From positions 71,234 through 135,233 of the forward strand of contig NZ_QUEM01000008.1 in assembly GCF_003477995.1 (NCBI RefSeq): a DNA stretch of 64,000 nucleotides, in the 5' to 3' direction. The notes under the pieces were generated by a model. It was not told the DNA's origin. It ran no database searches and saw nothing but the letters and a program-made list of their open reading frames with translations. Of this stretch, positions 8,614-17,882 are shown in pieces. The translations under genes and the position numbers were made by a program. Every line of letters starts with the position of its first letter. The first letter of the stretch is position 1. Source of the stretch: Bacteroides sp. OF04-15BH (GTDB lineage: Bacteria; Bacteroidota; Bacteroidia; Bacteroidales; Bacteroidaceae).

Positions 8614-9456
8614 ATGAAGAATTATTATTGTTTGGTAGCCGGCATGCCGGATGTAGCGCTCGACGACTCCAAACTTCCTTTTCATGTTTCAGACTTTAAG
8701 GACGAATATCTCCCTCAACTCGCTCCGGAGGACCGGAAACTGGTTGAACTCTTTTATCTGCAATACGACAATCAGAACCTGCTGAATGTGCTGGAGCAGA
8801 AAGAAGACAGCGAACCACTTCCGGGATTGTTTACCCGCGAGGAACTTGAAGAGGAAGTGCGTGCAGCCCAGCGTGATGAAGCCTGCACCCTTCTGCCGGA
8901 ATACATGTATCGCTTCATCCGGGAATACAGCCAGCTGAAAGAAGAAAGCAACGGCAATCTTCCTGAAGACATACTCACCGGATACTACTATGATGAGGCT
9001 TGCAAGGTGAAAAATACATTTGTAAAGGAATGGTTTACTTTCAACCAGAATGTAAACAATATCCTGATTGCCCTGACAGCACGCCGCTTTGGTTTCCCGC
9101 CGGCTTCGTTTCTGGTAGGCCAGGGCGACCTGGTGCATCTGCTGGCCACTTCGGCTGCACGCGATTTCGGAATCGGTTCGGATTTCGAACAGATCCACGA
9201 ACTGATGTCTATCAGCGAACTGAGCGATCCGGTGGAAAAGGAGCGCAAAATCGACCTATTGAAATGGAACTGGCTTGAAGAGCATACCTTCTTCCATTAT
9301 TTTTCCATTGAAAAGATTTTTGCCTTCCTGCAGAAACTGAACATCATCGAGCGCTGGACCATTGTGGACAAAGAGCGCGGCGGACAGGTGTTCCGGGATA
9401 TGATACAACAATTAAAGGACGAGGTGGAAGTGCCGTCTGAGTTTCGTATAAAATAA
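8614..9456 (+). CDS. DUF2764 family protein of the V-ATPase operon
   Basis: This protein of about 280 residues starts MKNYYCLVAGMPDVALDDSK. That start (8614) is preferred over the in-frame ATG at 8587, which overlaps atpE. It is the DUF2764-type protein that sits between subunits E and A in Bacteroidetes and Chlamydia V-ATPase operons. The sequence is mostly helical, with LTARRFGFPPASFLVGQGD in the middle. No subunit C (the central-stalk-to-ring adaptor) is encoded nearby. Position and size make this a reasonable stand-in for subunit C/d, but that is inference; no catalytic motif is visible. Confidence 0.82.
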   Translation: MKNYYCLVAGMPDVALDDSKLPFHVSDFKDEYLPQLAPEDRKLVELFYLQYDNQNLLNVLEQKEDSEPLPGLFTREELEEEVRAAQRDEACTLLPEYMYRFIREYSQLKEESNGNLPEDILTGYYYDEACKVKNTFVKEWFTFNQNVNNILIALTARRFGFPPASFLVGQGDLVHLLATSAARDFGIGSDFEQIHELMSISELSDPVEKERKIDLLKWNWLEEHTFFHYFSIEKIFAFLQKLNIIERWTIVDKERGGQVFRDMIQQLKDEVEVPSEFRIK

Positions 9457-9468
9457 TCAATATCAAAT

Positions 9469-11226
9469 ATGACAACAAAAGGATCTGTTATTGGAGTAAT
9501 TTCCAATATTGTAACCATACAGGTAGATGGTCCCGTATCACAGAATGAAATCTGCTACATCACCGTAAACGGCGACAGACTGATGGCAGAGGTGATCAAG
9601 GTTGTGGGCCAGAATGCCTATGTTCAGGTTTTTGAAAGCACCCGCGGCATGAAAGTGGGCGCTGAAGCCGAATTCACCGGTCACATGCTCGAGGTGACTT
9701 TGGGACCGGGTATGCTCTCCAAGAAGTACGACGGTCTGCAAAACGACCTGGAAAAGATGGAGGGTGTGTTCCTGAAAAGAGGACAATATACTTATCCTCT
9801 TGACGAGGACAAGAAATGGGCGTTCAAGCCACTGGTCAAGGCGGGCGATACCGTAGCAGCCTCAGCGTGGTTGGGCGAGGTGGAAGAAAACCATCAGCCG
9901 CTTAAGATCATGGCTCCGATTGCCATGAAAGGAACTGCCGTGGTGAAGAGCATCGTTCCGGAAGGCGAATATCTGTGCAATGACACCATTGCCGTGCTGA
10001 CTGCCGAAGACGGAACCGAGATTCCGGTAACCATGGTACAGAAATGGGCCGTAAAAGTGGCCATGACCAATTATAAGGAAAAGCCGCGTCCGTTCAAGCT
10101 GTTGGAAACCGGTGTGCGTACCATCGACACCATGAACCCGATTGTAGAAGGCGGTACCGGATTCATCCCGGGTCCGTTCGGTACGGGTAAGACCGTGTTG
10201 CAGCATGCCATTTCCAAACAGGCCGAGGCCGACATCGTAATCATCGCAGCCTGCGGTGAGCGTGCCAACGAGGTTGTGGAGGTCTTCACCGAGTTCCCCG
10301 AACTGATTGACCCACACACCGGACGCAAGCTGATGGAGCGTACCATCATCATCGCCAACACCTCTAACATGCCGGTAGCTGCCCGTGAGGCCTCTGTATA
10401 TACCGCCATGACCATTGCCGAGTATTACCGTTCTATGGGTCTGCGCGTGCTGTTGATGGCCGACTCAACTTCACGTTGGGCACAGGCGCTGCGTGAGATG
10501 TCCAACCGTATGGAGGAACTTCCCGGACCGGATGCCTTCCCAATGGACCTGTCTGCCATCATCTCCAACTTCTACGGCCGTGCCGGATTCGTTTATCTGA
10601 ACAACGGACAGACCGGTTCCATCACCTTTATCGGTACGGTATCTCCTGCCGGAGGTAACCTCAAGGAACCGGTAACCGAGAACACCAAGAAGGTGGCCCG
10701 CTGTTTCTACGCCTTGGAGCAGGACCGTGCGGACCGCAAGCGCTACCCGGCTGTGAATCCGATTGACTCTTACTCAAAATATCTGGAGTATCCGGAGTTT
10801 GAAAGCTACATTACCGAACGCATCAACGGCGAGTGGACCACTAAGGTAAACGAGCTGAAGACCCGTCTGCTGCGCGGAAAGGAGATTGCCGAGCAGATCA
10901 ACATTTTGGGTGATGACGGTGTTCCGGTAGAATATCACGTGATTTTCTGGAAGTCAGAGGTCATCGACTTCGTGATTCTGCAACAGGATGCCTTCGACGA
11001 GGTGGATGCCGTTACGCCGCTGGAGCGTCAGGAAGACCTGCTGAATCTGGTCATCGAGATCTGCCACACCGAGTTCAACTTTGAAACCTTCCTCGAGGTA
11101 ATGGAATATTTCAAGAAGCTGATCAACCTGTGCAAGCAGATGAACTATGCCGTTTACAAGAGCGAGCAGTTTGAGAACTACAAGGCACAGATTGCTGCCC
11201 TGCTGGACGAGCGAAGAGCAAAATAA
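9469..11226 (+). CDS. atpA: V-type ATP synthase subunit A (catalytic)
   Basis: The 585-residue protein is a full-length catalytic A subunit. It has the Walker A motif GPFGTGKTVLQH at about residues 235-246, the family signature GERANEVVEVFTEFPEL, and ADSTSRWAQALREMSNRMEE in the nucleotide-binding domain. The N-terminal beta-barrel and bulge domain (KGTAVVKSIVPEGEYLCND) are present. It forms the A3B3 head and either hydrolyses or makes ATP. Strong codon bias and tight spacing fit a highly expressed operon. The start at 9469 sits 12 bases after the DUF2764 gene. Confidence 0.96.
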   Translation: MTTKGSVIGVISNIVTIQVDGPVSQNEICYITVNGDRLMAEVIKVVGQNAYVQVFESTRGMKVGAEAEFTGHMLEVTLGPGMLSKKYDGLQNDLEKMEGVFLKRGQYTYPLDEDKKWAFKPLVKAGDTVAASAWLGEVEENHQPLKIMAPIAMKGTAVVKSIVPEGEYLCNDTIAVLTAEDGTEIPVTMVQKWAVKVAMTNYKEKPRPFKLLETGVRTIDTMNPIVEGGTGFIPGPFGTGKTVLQHAISKQAEADIVIIAACGERANEVVEVFTEFPELIDPHTGRKLMERTIIIANTSNMPVAAREASVYTAMTIAEYYRSMGLRVLLMADSTSRWAQALREMSNRMEELPGPDAFPMDLSAIISNFYGRAGFVYLNNGQTGSITFIGTVSPAGGNLKEPVTENTKKVARCFYALEQDRADRKRYPAVNPIDSYSKYLEYPEFESYITERINGEWTTKVNELKTRLLRGKEIAEQINILGDDGVPVEYHVIFWKSEVIDFVILQQDAFDEVDAVTPLERQEDLLNLVIEICHTEFNFETFLEVMEYFKKLINLCKQMNYAVYKSEQFENYKAQIAALLDERRAK

Positions 11227-11245
11227 CTGAATAACTAAAACGATT

Positions 11246-12565
11246 ATGGCTACAAAAGCATTTCAAAAGATATACACAAAAATCAGCCAGATTACCAAAG
11301 CCACCTGCTCGCTGAAAGCAACAGGAGTGGGCGCCGACGAACTGGCTATGGTAAACGGCAAGCTGGCCCAGGTGGTTAAGATTGCCGGAGACGAAGTGAC
11401 CTTGCAGGTGTTTGAAGGTACCGGCGGTATTCCTACCGATGCCGAAGTGGTCTTTCTGGGCAAGGCTCCTACTCTGAAAGTGAGCGACCAGCTGGCCGGA
11501 CGTTTCTTCAACGCCTACGGTGACCCGATTGACGGCGGACCGCAGGTGGAAGGTGTGGAAGTGGAAATCGGCGGACCATCTGTAAACCCGGTGCGCAGAA
11601 AACAGCCTTCTGAACTGATTGCTACAGGTATCGCCGGTATCGACCTGAACAACACCCTGGTTTCCGGACAGAAGATTCCGTTCTTCGCCGACCCGGACCA
11701 GCCGTTCAACCAGGTGATGGCTATGGTGGCCCTGCGTGCACAGACCGACAAGATCATTCTGGGCGGTATGGGTATGACCAACGACGACTATCTGTACTTT
11801 AAGAATGTATTCTCCAACGCCGGTGCGCTCGACCGTATCGTCAGCTTCGTGAACACCACCGAAGACCCGGCCGTAGAGCGTCTGTTGGTGCCGGATATGG
11901 CACTGACCGCTGCCGAATACTTCGCGGTTGAGAAGAACGAGAAAGTATTGGTGCTGCTTACCGACATGACTTCATACGCCGACTCACTGGCCATCGTATC
12001 CAACCGTATGGACCAGATCCCATCCAAGGATTCCATGCCGGGTTCGTTGTATTCCGATCTGGCCAAGATTTACGAGAAGGCCGTACAGTTCCCGTCAGGA
12101 GGTTCCATCACCATTATTGCGGTAACAACCCTGAGCGGTGGCGATATCACCCACGCCGTGCCGGATAACACCGGTTACATCACCGAGGGTCAGTTGTTCC
12201 TGCGCCGCGACAGCGACATCGGTAAGGTTATCGTAGACCCGTTCCGCTCTCTGTCCCGTCTGAAACAGCTGGTAGCCGGAAAGAAGACCCGCAAGGACCA
12301 TCCTCAGGTGATGAACGCCGCCGTGCGCCTGTATGCCGACGCCGCCAATGCCAAGACCAAGATGGAAAACGGTTTCGACCTGACCAACTACGACGAGCGT
12401 ACGCTGGCCTTCGCCAAGGACTACGCAGACAAGCTGCTGGCTATTGATGTGAACCTGAACACCACAGAGATGCTGGATGTTACCTGGGGCCTCTTCAGCA
12501 AATACTTCAAACCCGAAGAGGTGAACATCAAGAAAGAGCTGGTGGATGAGTTTTGGAAAAAATAA
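11246..12565 (+). CDS. atpB: V-type ATP synthase subunit B
   Basis: The 439-residue non-catalytic B subunit carries LAGRFFNAYGDPIDGG, PFFADPDQPFNQVMAM (in the place of the Walker A loop, which is degenerate as expected for B) and LVLLTDMTSYADSLAIVSNRMDQIPSKDSMPGSLYSDLA-type sequence, the regulatory-site region. It alternates with subunit A in the head. The length is slightly below that of archaeal B subunits, with no break. It starts 19 bases after atpA. Confidence 0.95.
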   Translation: MATKAFQKIYTKISQITKATCSLKATGVGADELAMVNGKLAQVVKIAGDEVTLQVFEGTGGIPTDAEVVFLGKAPTLKVSDQLAGRFFNAYGDPIDGGPQVEGVEVEIGGPSVNPVRRKQPSELIATGIAGIDLNNTLVSGQKIPFFADPDQPFNQVMAMVALRAQTDKIILGGMGMTNDDYLYFKNVFSNAGALDRIVSFVNTTEDPAVERLLVPDMALTAAEYFAVEKNEKVLVLLTDMTSYADSLAIVSNRMDQIPSKDSMPGSLYSDLAKIYEKAVQFPSGGSITIIAVTTLSGGDITHAVPDNTGYITEGQLFLRRDSDIGKVIVDPFRSLSRLKQLVAGKKTRKDHPQVMNAAVRLYADAANAKTKMENGFDLTNYDERTLAFAKDYADKLLAIDVNLNTTEMLDVTWGLFSKYFKPEEVNIKKELVDEFWKK

Positions 12566-12577
12566 AAATAAAATAGC

Positions 12578-13183
12578 ATGGCTATAAAGTTTCAATATAA
12601 TAAAACTTCACTTCAGCTGCTGGAAAAACAGCTGAAGGTGCGCGTACGCACTCTGCCGATTATCAAGAACAAGGAGAGTGCCCTGCGTATGGAAGTCAAG
12701 AAATGTAAGGCCGAAGCAAATGAACTGGAAAAGAAGCTGGAGGAAAGCATTCAGGCATACGAATCCATGTTTGCCCTTTGGGCTGAGTTCGACCCCTCTA
12801 TCGTAGGTGTCAAGGATGTCAGCCTGTCGGTGCGCAAGATTGCCGGAGTGCGGGTTCCCATGCTTCAGAATGTGGAGCTGGAAGTAAAGCCTTTCAGTCT
12901 GTTCAACGCCCCGAAATGGTATTACGACGGCATTGCCCTGCTTCAGGGACTCGCCAAGACCGCCATCGAAAGGGAATTTGTTTTGGCCAAGCTGGGCCTT
13001 CTGGAATATGCCCGCAAAAAGACTACCCAGAAGGTGAATCTTTTTGAGAAGGTACAGATTCCGGGCTACCAGGATGCCTTGCGCAAAATCAAGCGTTTTA
13101 TGGAGGACGAGGAAAACCTGTCGAAGTCTTCTCAGAAGATCTTGAAAACCATTCAGGAAAAAAGAAAGGAGGCAGCCGTATGA
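12578..13183 (+). CDS. atpD: V-type ATP synthase subunit D
   Basis: The 201-residue protein is the central rotor shaft. It has long N- and C-terminal helices (KTSLQLLEKQLKVRVRTLPI and YQDALRKIKRFMEDEENLSK) expected to form a left-handed coiled coil inside A3B3. It overlaps the start of the subunit I gene by four bases (ATGA at 13180). The rotor normally also needs subunit F, which is not encoded in this operon. Confidence 0.93.
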   Translation: MAIKFQYNKTSLQLLEKQLKVRVRTLPIIKNKESALRMEVKKCKAEANELEKKLEESIQAYESMFALWAEFDPSIVGVKDVSLSVRKIAGVRVPMLQNVELEVKPFSLFNAPKWYYDGIALLQGLAKTAIEREFVLAKLGLLEYARKKTTQKVNLFEKVQIPGYQDALRKIKRFMEDEENLSKSSQKILKTIQEKRKEAAV

Positions 13184-15009
13184 TTACGAAAATGAAAAAA
13201 CTCACGTTTCTGGTCTATCATAAGGAATATGAGGAGTTCCTGAAACGGATACGCGATCTGGGCGTGCTGCATATCCAGACGGCTCAGGAAGGAAGCAGCG
13301 ACACCTCGGTGCTGCAGGAACGCATCCAACTGGCCGACCGTATCAAACGGATGATTGAATCGTTTGCAGACATCGAGCCGTCGGCTCATGAAGGCGATGC
13401 TGCCAAAGGTCCGCAGACATTGGAACATATCGAACAGCTTCAGGCCGAGAAACAGGCTCAGGAAAGTCTCGTGCAGGGCTGCCGCAAAGAAGAGGAAGCT
13501 CTGGAAGTGTGGGGCAATTTCGACCCGAAAAACATCAGCCGCCTGAAAGAAAACGGCTATGAGGTGCGCTTCTTCACCTGCCCGGCCCGAAACTTCAATC
13601 CGGAATGGGAAGAGCAGTTCTGCGCCACTCTGATCAATAAGGAAGGCGACCGCCTGTACTTCATCACCGTAACCCCTGCCGGACAGCAGCCCGATCTGGA
13701 TGCCGAGGCGGTGACTCTGCCTCAACGCTCCCTTCAGGAAGCCACTCAGCAGAAAGAGGTGCATGAACATGCCGCCGAGGCTATTCAGAAGCAGATAGAC
13801 CACTGCGCCCACAAGCATCTTAAGGATCTTCAGGCCTGGTTGCAGCAGTTGCATTCTTCCGTGGCCTTCGACCAGGTGGTATTGGGCACAGCCCGCGCCG
13901 CCGAAGACAAGGTGATGATTCTCGAAGGCTGGATTCCGGCCCCGAAGGAACAGATGGTACGCGAATTTCTGGACAGCCAGGAAGTGTACTACGAGATGCG
14001 CGAAGCACGCAAGGGCGACCATGTGCCCATCCTGCTGCGCAACAACGCCTTCACCCGCATGTATGAGGTGCTGACCGGCATGTACGGTATGCCCGATTAC
14101 GACGAGTTTGACCCGACGCCGATGATCGCGCCCTTCTTCACCCTGTTCTTCGCCTTCTGTATGGGCGACGCGGGATACGGACTGGCCCTGATCCTTTTGG
14201 GCTTCTATCTCAAGAGCAAACTGTCCAAATCCATGGCAGGCATGATGAATCTGGTCATCACACTGGGTGTCGCTACAACCATCTTTGGTGCCATTCTGGG
14301 TACTTTCTTTGGAGTGGACCTGTTCAAGGCCGATGTGCCGGAATGGATGAAACAGTTCATGATTACCGGAAAGATCGGTGAGACGAACTACGACAAGCAG
14401 ATGCTGCTGGCACTGATCATCGGTGTGGTTCACATCTGCATCGCCATGACCGTGAAAGCCATCGGCGCTACCGTACGCTTCGGCTTCAAGGAGTCGCTCA
14501 GCGACTGGGGCTGGCTGCTGCTCGTGGTGGGCTTCGTTGCTTTGGGCAGCCTGTCATTCTTCCAGCTGATACCGGAACAGGTATCTTATTGGGGCTTCAT
14601 CGTGGTGGGCGGCATTTCGGCCATTGGCATCTACCTGCTCAACAACCTGCACCGCAATGTGTTGGTCAATATCGGAGCCGGACTGTGGGACACTTACAAC
14701 ATGGCCACAGGACTGATGGGCGACGTGCTCTCTTACATCCGTCTTTATGCCCTCGGACTGGCCGGTGCCATGCTGGGCGGTGTGTTCAACCAACTGGCCT
14801 TTATGGTACAGGATGCGGCAGGAGGCGTGCTGGGCATCATCTTCTGCGCCCTGATTCTGGTATTCGGACACACACTGAACATTGCCATGTCCTGTCTGAG
14901 TGCCTTCGTTCACCCGCTGCGTCTTACCTTTGTGGAGTATTTCAAGAACTCCGGCTACGATGGCAAGGGTGAAGCTTACAAACCTTTTACAGTAACAGAA
15001 AAAGAATAA
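13180..15009 (+). CDS. atpI: V-type ATP synthase subunit I (membrane stator)
   Basis: This 609-residue protein has a cytoplasmic N-terminal half rich in coiled coil (about residues 1-310). The membrane half begins around TPMIAPFFTLFFAFCMGDAGYG, typical of the a/I subunit. SYIRLYALGLAGAMLGGVFN near residue 525 contains the essential arginine that faces the rotor ring. It forms the ion half-channels next to subunit K. The next gene follows after 31 bases. Confidence 0.94.
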   Translation: MITKMKKLTFLVYHKEYEEFLKRIRDLGVLHIQTAQEGSSDTSVLQERIQLADRIKRMIESFADIEPSAHEGDAAKGPQTLEHIEQLQAEKQAQESLVQGCRKEEEALEVWGNFDPKNISRLKENGYEVRFFTCPARNFNPEWEEQFCATLINKEGDRLYFITVTPAGQQPDLDAEAVTLPQRSLQEATQQKEVHEHAAEAIQKQIDHCAHKHLKDLQAWLQQLHSSVAFDQVVLGTARAAEDKVMILEGWIPAPKEQMVREFLDSQEVYYEMREARKGDHVPILLRNNAFTRMYEVLTGMYGMPDYDEFDPTPMIAPFFTLFFAFCMGDAGYGLALILLGFYLKSKLSKSMAGMMNLVITLGVATTIFGAILGTFFGVDLFKADVPEWMKQFMITGKIGETNYDKQMLLALIIGVVHICIAMTVKAIGATVRFGFKESLSDWGWLLLVVGFVALGSLSFFQLIPEQVSYWGFIVVGGISAIGIYLLNNLHRNVLVNIGAGLWDTYNMATGLMGDVLSYIRLYALGLAGAMLGGVFNQLAFMVQDAAGGVLGIIFCALILVFGHTLNIAMSCLSAFVHPLRLTFVEYFKNSGYDGKGEAYKPFTVTEKE

Positions 15010-15028
15010 ATAAAATCAGAAACAATAA

Positions 15029-15460
<432 letters not shown>

Positions 15461-15547
15461 AACGATCCAAAATTTTCGTCGGGATGATTTTTAAATTTCA
15501 TCCTGTCGAAAATAAATTATCATCACGTTGAAAATTTTAAAAGATAA

Positions 15548-15598
15548 GGAGTGCGCCCAAACATGAGATGATCTCATGCGGGCGCACTCCTTTTTTTT
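15548..15598 (+). terminator. Rho-independent terminator of the V-ATPase operon
   Basis: GGAGTGCGCCC (15548-15558) pairs perfectly with GGGCGCACTCC (15580-15590). A second stem, CATGAGAT/ATCTCATG, stacks inside it, and a run of eight T follows. A weaker hairpin precedes it at about 15477-15509. Confidence 0.9.
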
Positions 15599-15619
15599 AC
15601 TATAATCTTCCGAACCGGA

Positions 15620-16087
15620 TTACTTCTGCAACAGCACACGCTCAATAGCCTCGATAAGTTGTGGCTTAGGCATGGCACCGGTCACAATCTGCGGCTGTCC
15701 GTTCACCGGAATGAACAGGATGGTCGGGATGCTGCGGATATTGAATACAGCGGCCAATTCCTCCTCATTCTCGGTATTTACCTTATACACGTCAATAACT
15801 CCCTTATACTCTTCGGCTACCTCCTCCAACACCGGAGCAAAGGCTTTGCAAGGGCCGCACCAGCTGGCATAGAAATCAATGATGGCCGGCTTGTCGCCCA
15901 GAAATTTCCACTCGTTCGGGTTCTGCTCGTAGTTTACTACCTTCTCCAAAAAATCTTTCTTTGTCAGTTCCATAACTTTTTTCTCCTTTATTTGTTTGTT
16001 ACTATTTTCTTTATTTCCCCCACGGAACAGGAAGTAGATTCCTATTACCGCTGCCAATATAATGGCTCCAACTTTAATCATTTGCAT
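15620..16087 (-). CDS. Membrane-anchored thioredoxin-like protein
   Basis: The 155-residue protein has an N-terminal membrane segment (VGAIILAAVIGIYFLFRGG, residues 6-24), a short polar linker and a thioredoxin domain with WCGPC at residues 76-80 and the cis-proline loop RSIPTILF. A thioredoxin tethered to the inner membrane could work on either face. The single uncleaved-looking segment and the following lysines suggest an anchor more than secretion. ATG 15971 (MELTKKDF) would give a soluble classic thioredoxin and is a possible internal start. It is a single gene between two terminators. Confidence 0.88.
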   Translation of the reverse strand: MQMIKVGAIILAAVIGIYFLFRGGNKENSNKQIKEKKVMELTKKDFLEKVVNYEQNPNEWKFLGDKPAIIDFYASWCGPCKAFAPVLEEVAEEYKGVIDVYKVNTENEEELAAVFNIRSIPTILFIPVNGQPQIVTGAMPKPQLIEAIERVLLQK

Positions 16088-16186
16088 CTTTGTTTTATGT
16101 GGTTACTATTTTCATATCGCAAAGATGAGAAATATTTCGATATAAAACAAGTTTTTAGTGGAAAATATTTATAAAGGAATTAAAAA

Positions 16187-16226
16187 GGGTCCTGTTCTAC
16201 CCTTTTGAGGAGTGAGAACAGGACCC
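16187..16226 (-). terminator. Terminator after the GNAT-nitrilase gene
   Basis: GGGTCCTGTTCT (16187-16198) and AGAACAGGACCC (16215-16226) form a 12-bp stem. Read leftward it ends in TTTTTAA, placed just past the stop of the minus-strand gene. Confidence 0.85.
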
Positions 16227-16247
16227 GATATGAGGGATTTTAAAGAA

Positions 16248-17786
16248 TCAGGAATCGCCTTTTTTCTTGAACCGAAGCTCATAGAGATCCTTACGGCGGT
16301 CTTTGAGTGTGCGCACGCTTCCGTAAGTATGCAGCTCGGTGAGCAGATCCAGATCAATGTCGGAAACCAGAATCATTTCCGTATTCGGAGTGGCTTCGGC
16401 ACGCTTTCCGTCTGTCGGGAAAGCAAAGTCACACGGCGTGAACACACCGGACTGCGCATACTGAATATCCATATTATGCACACGGGGCAGGTTACCCACA
16501 CTTCCGGCAATCACCACGAAGCACTCGTTTTCGATGGCGCGGGCCTGAGCACAGACACGCACACGGGAATAGGCATTCTGCGTATCGGTGAGGAAAGGCA
16601 CGAACAGAATCTGCATTCCCTGGTCGGCCATGATACGTGCCAGTTCGGGGAACTCCACATCATAACAGATCAGCACACCCACCTTGGCACAATCCGTATC
16701 AAATGTACGGATCAGGCTTCCTCCGGTCAGTCCCCAGCTCTTTACCTCCTCGGGCGTCACGTGAATCTTCTCGTACATCTCATACGAACCGTCGCGACGG
16801 CACAGGAAGCCCACATTATAGAGACCGTCCTCACGCTGCTGCGGCATGCTTCCGGTAATGATATTGATGTTATAACTGATGGCCAGGTCGACAAAACGCT
16901 TGCGGATCTCGTCGGTATAGGAACACAGTCCGCGGATGGCCTGCGATTCGCTCATATGGTTGAACTCCTCCATAAGCGGGGCATTGAAGTATTCGGGGAA
17001 GAGGATAAAATCGCTCTGATAGCCGGAAACGGCATCCACGAAGAATTCTATCTGCTCAAACAGGTCGTCGATAGAATGATAATTACGCATCTGCCACTGC
17101 ACAAGGCCCACACGCACGCTGTTGTTCACCGGCAGCGGGTTCTCCGTTGGAGGCTGATAATAGATGTTGTCCCACTGCAACAGGCAGGCATAGTGCTTGG
17201 ATTCCTGGTCATTGGGCAGGTAGTTCTTCATCACCTTGCGCACATGGAAATCGTTTGAGAGCTGGAACGTAAGCACCGGATCGTAAATCTCACGCTTGCG
17301 CACCTGTTCGATATATTCCTTCGGACGGAGCGTATCGGAATACAAATGATAGTTCGGAATACGACCGCCGAACATAATGGCTTTAAGATTCAGCTTTTCG
17401 CACAGTTCCTTGCGGTACTCATACATACGGCGTGCCAGACGCATGCCCCGGTATTCGGGATGGATGAACACTTCGATGCCGTACATAATGTTTCCCTTCG
17501 GGTTGTGTGTACTGAAGGTTTCGTTTCCGGTAACCTGGGCGTAAGTATGGTCGCCCTTCACCAGATTGTAGTCTACGATGATAGAGAGGGCACAGCCCAC
17601 AATCTTGTTATCGACCACCGTGACAATCTGTCCTTCGGGGAAAAGGCGCAGCAGCGTTTCTATCTGCTTGCGGGTCCAGAACACATCGCTGCCGTCGGCA
17701 TACACACGCTTGAAGGATTGGGCCAACTGAGTGTAATCGTCCATCTGCAACGGACGTATCTGGATTTTACTGGTATTATCTTCCAT
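16248..17786 (-). CDS. Bifunctional GNAT acetyltransferase / carbon-nitrogen hydrolase
   Basis: This protein of about 512 residues fuses two domains. The N-terminal part is a GNAT acetyltransferase (IRPLQMDDYTQLAQSFKRVY and the acetyl-CoA pyrophosphate loop around HPEYRGMRLARRMYEYRKEL). The C-terminal part is a nitrilase-superfamily amidohydrolase with the Glu-Lys-Cys triad in FILFPEYFN, MYEKIHVTPEEVKSWG and GVLICYDVEFPELAR. The fusion is known in Bacteroidetes, but its substrate is not. The frame runs up to 17867. MEDNTSKIQIRPLQ at 17786 is chosen because the extra residues overlap the neighbour's terminator. Confidence 0.87.
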   Translation of the reverse strand: MEDNTSKIQIRPLQMDDYTQLAQSFKRVYADGSDVFWTRKQIETLLRLFPEGQIVTVVDNKIVGCALSIIVDYNLVKGDHTYAQVTGNETFSTHNPKGNIMYGIEVFIHPEYRGMRLARRMYEYRKELCEKLNLKAIMFGGRIPNYHLYSDTLRPKEYIEQVRKREIYDPVLTFQLSNDFHVRKVMKNYLPNDQESKHYACLLQWDNIYYQPPTENPLPVNNSVRVGLVQWQMRNYHSIDDLFEQIEFFVDAVSGYQSDFILFPEYFNAPLMEEFNHMSESQAIRGLCSYTDEIRKRFVDLAISYNINIITGSMPQQREDGLYNVGFLCRRDGSYEMYEKIHVTPEEVKSWGLTGGSLIRTFDTDCAKVGVLICYDVEFPELARIMADQGMQILFVPFLTDTQNAYSRVRVCAQARAIENECFVVIAGSVGNLPRVHNMDIQYAQSGVFTPCDFAFPTDGKRAEATPNTEMILVSDIDLDLLTELHTYGSVRTLKDRRKDLYELRFKKKGDS

Positions 17787-17830
17787 AACGGTTCTTTTAT
17801 TTAGTTTTTGACAAAGTCTTGAAAAAGCAA

Positions 17831-17873
17831 GAATCCGTGCCTGCGTTCCCTTACGGAACACGGACACGGATTC
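17831..17873 (-). terminator. Terminator after the YfhO-type gene
   Basis: GAATCCGTG at the left and a matching CACGGATTC at the right enclose an inner GTTCC/GGAAC stem. The leftward transcript of the YfhO gene would run into it and then meet a T-rich stretch. Confidence 0.75.
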
Positions 17874-17882
17874 TCTTATGGA

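Noticed and set aside
13153..14433. 426-codon minus-strand frame inside atpD and atpI
   Set aside because: It is antisense to well-conserved V-ATPase genes, His/Gln-rich and without family features: a shadow frame.
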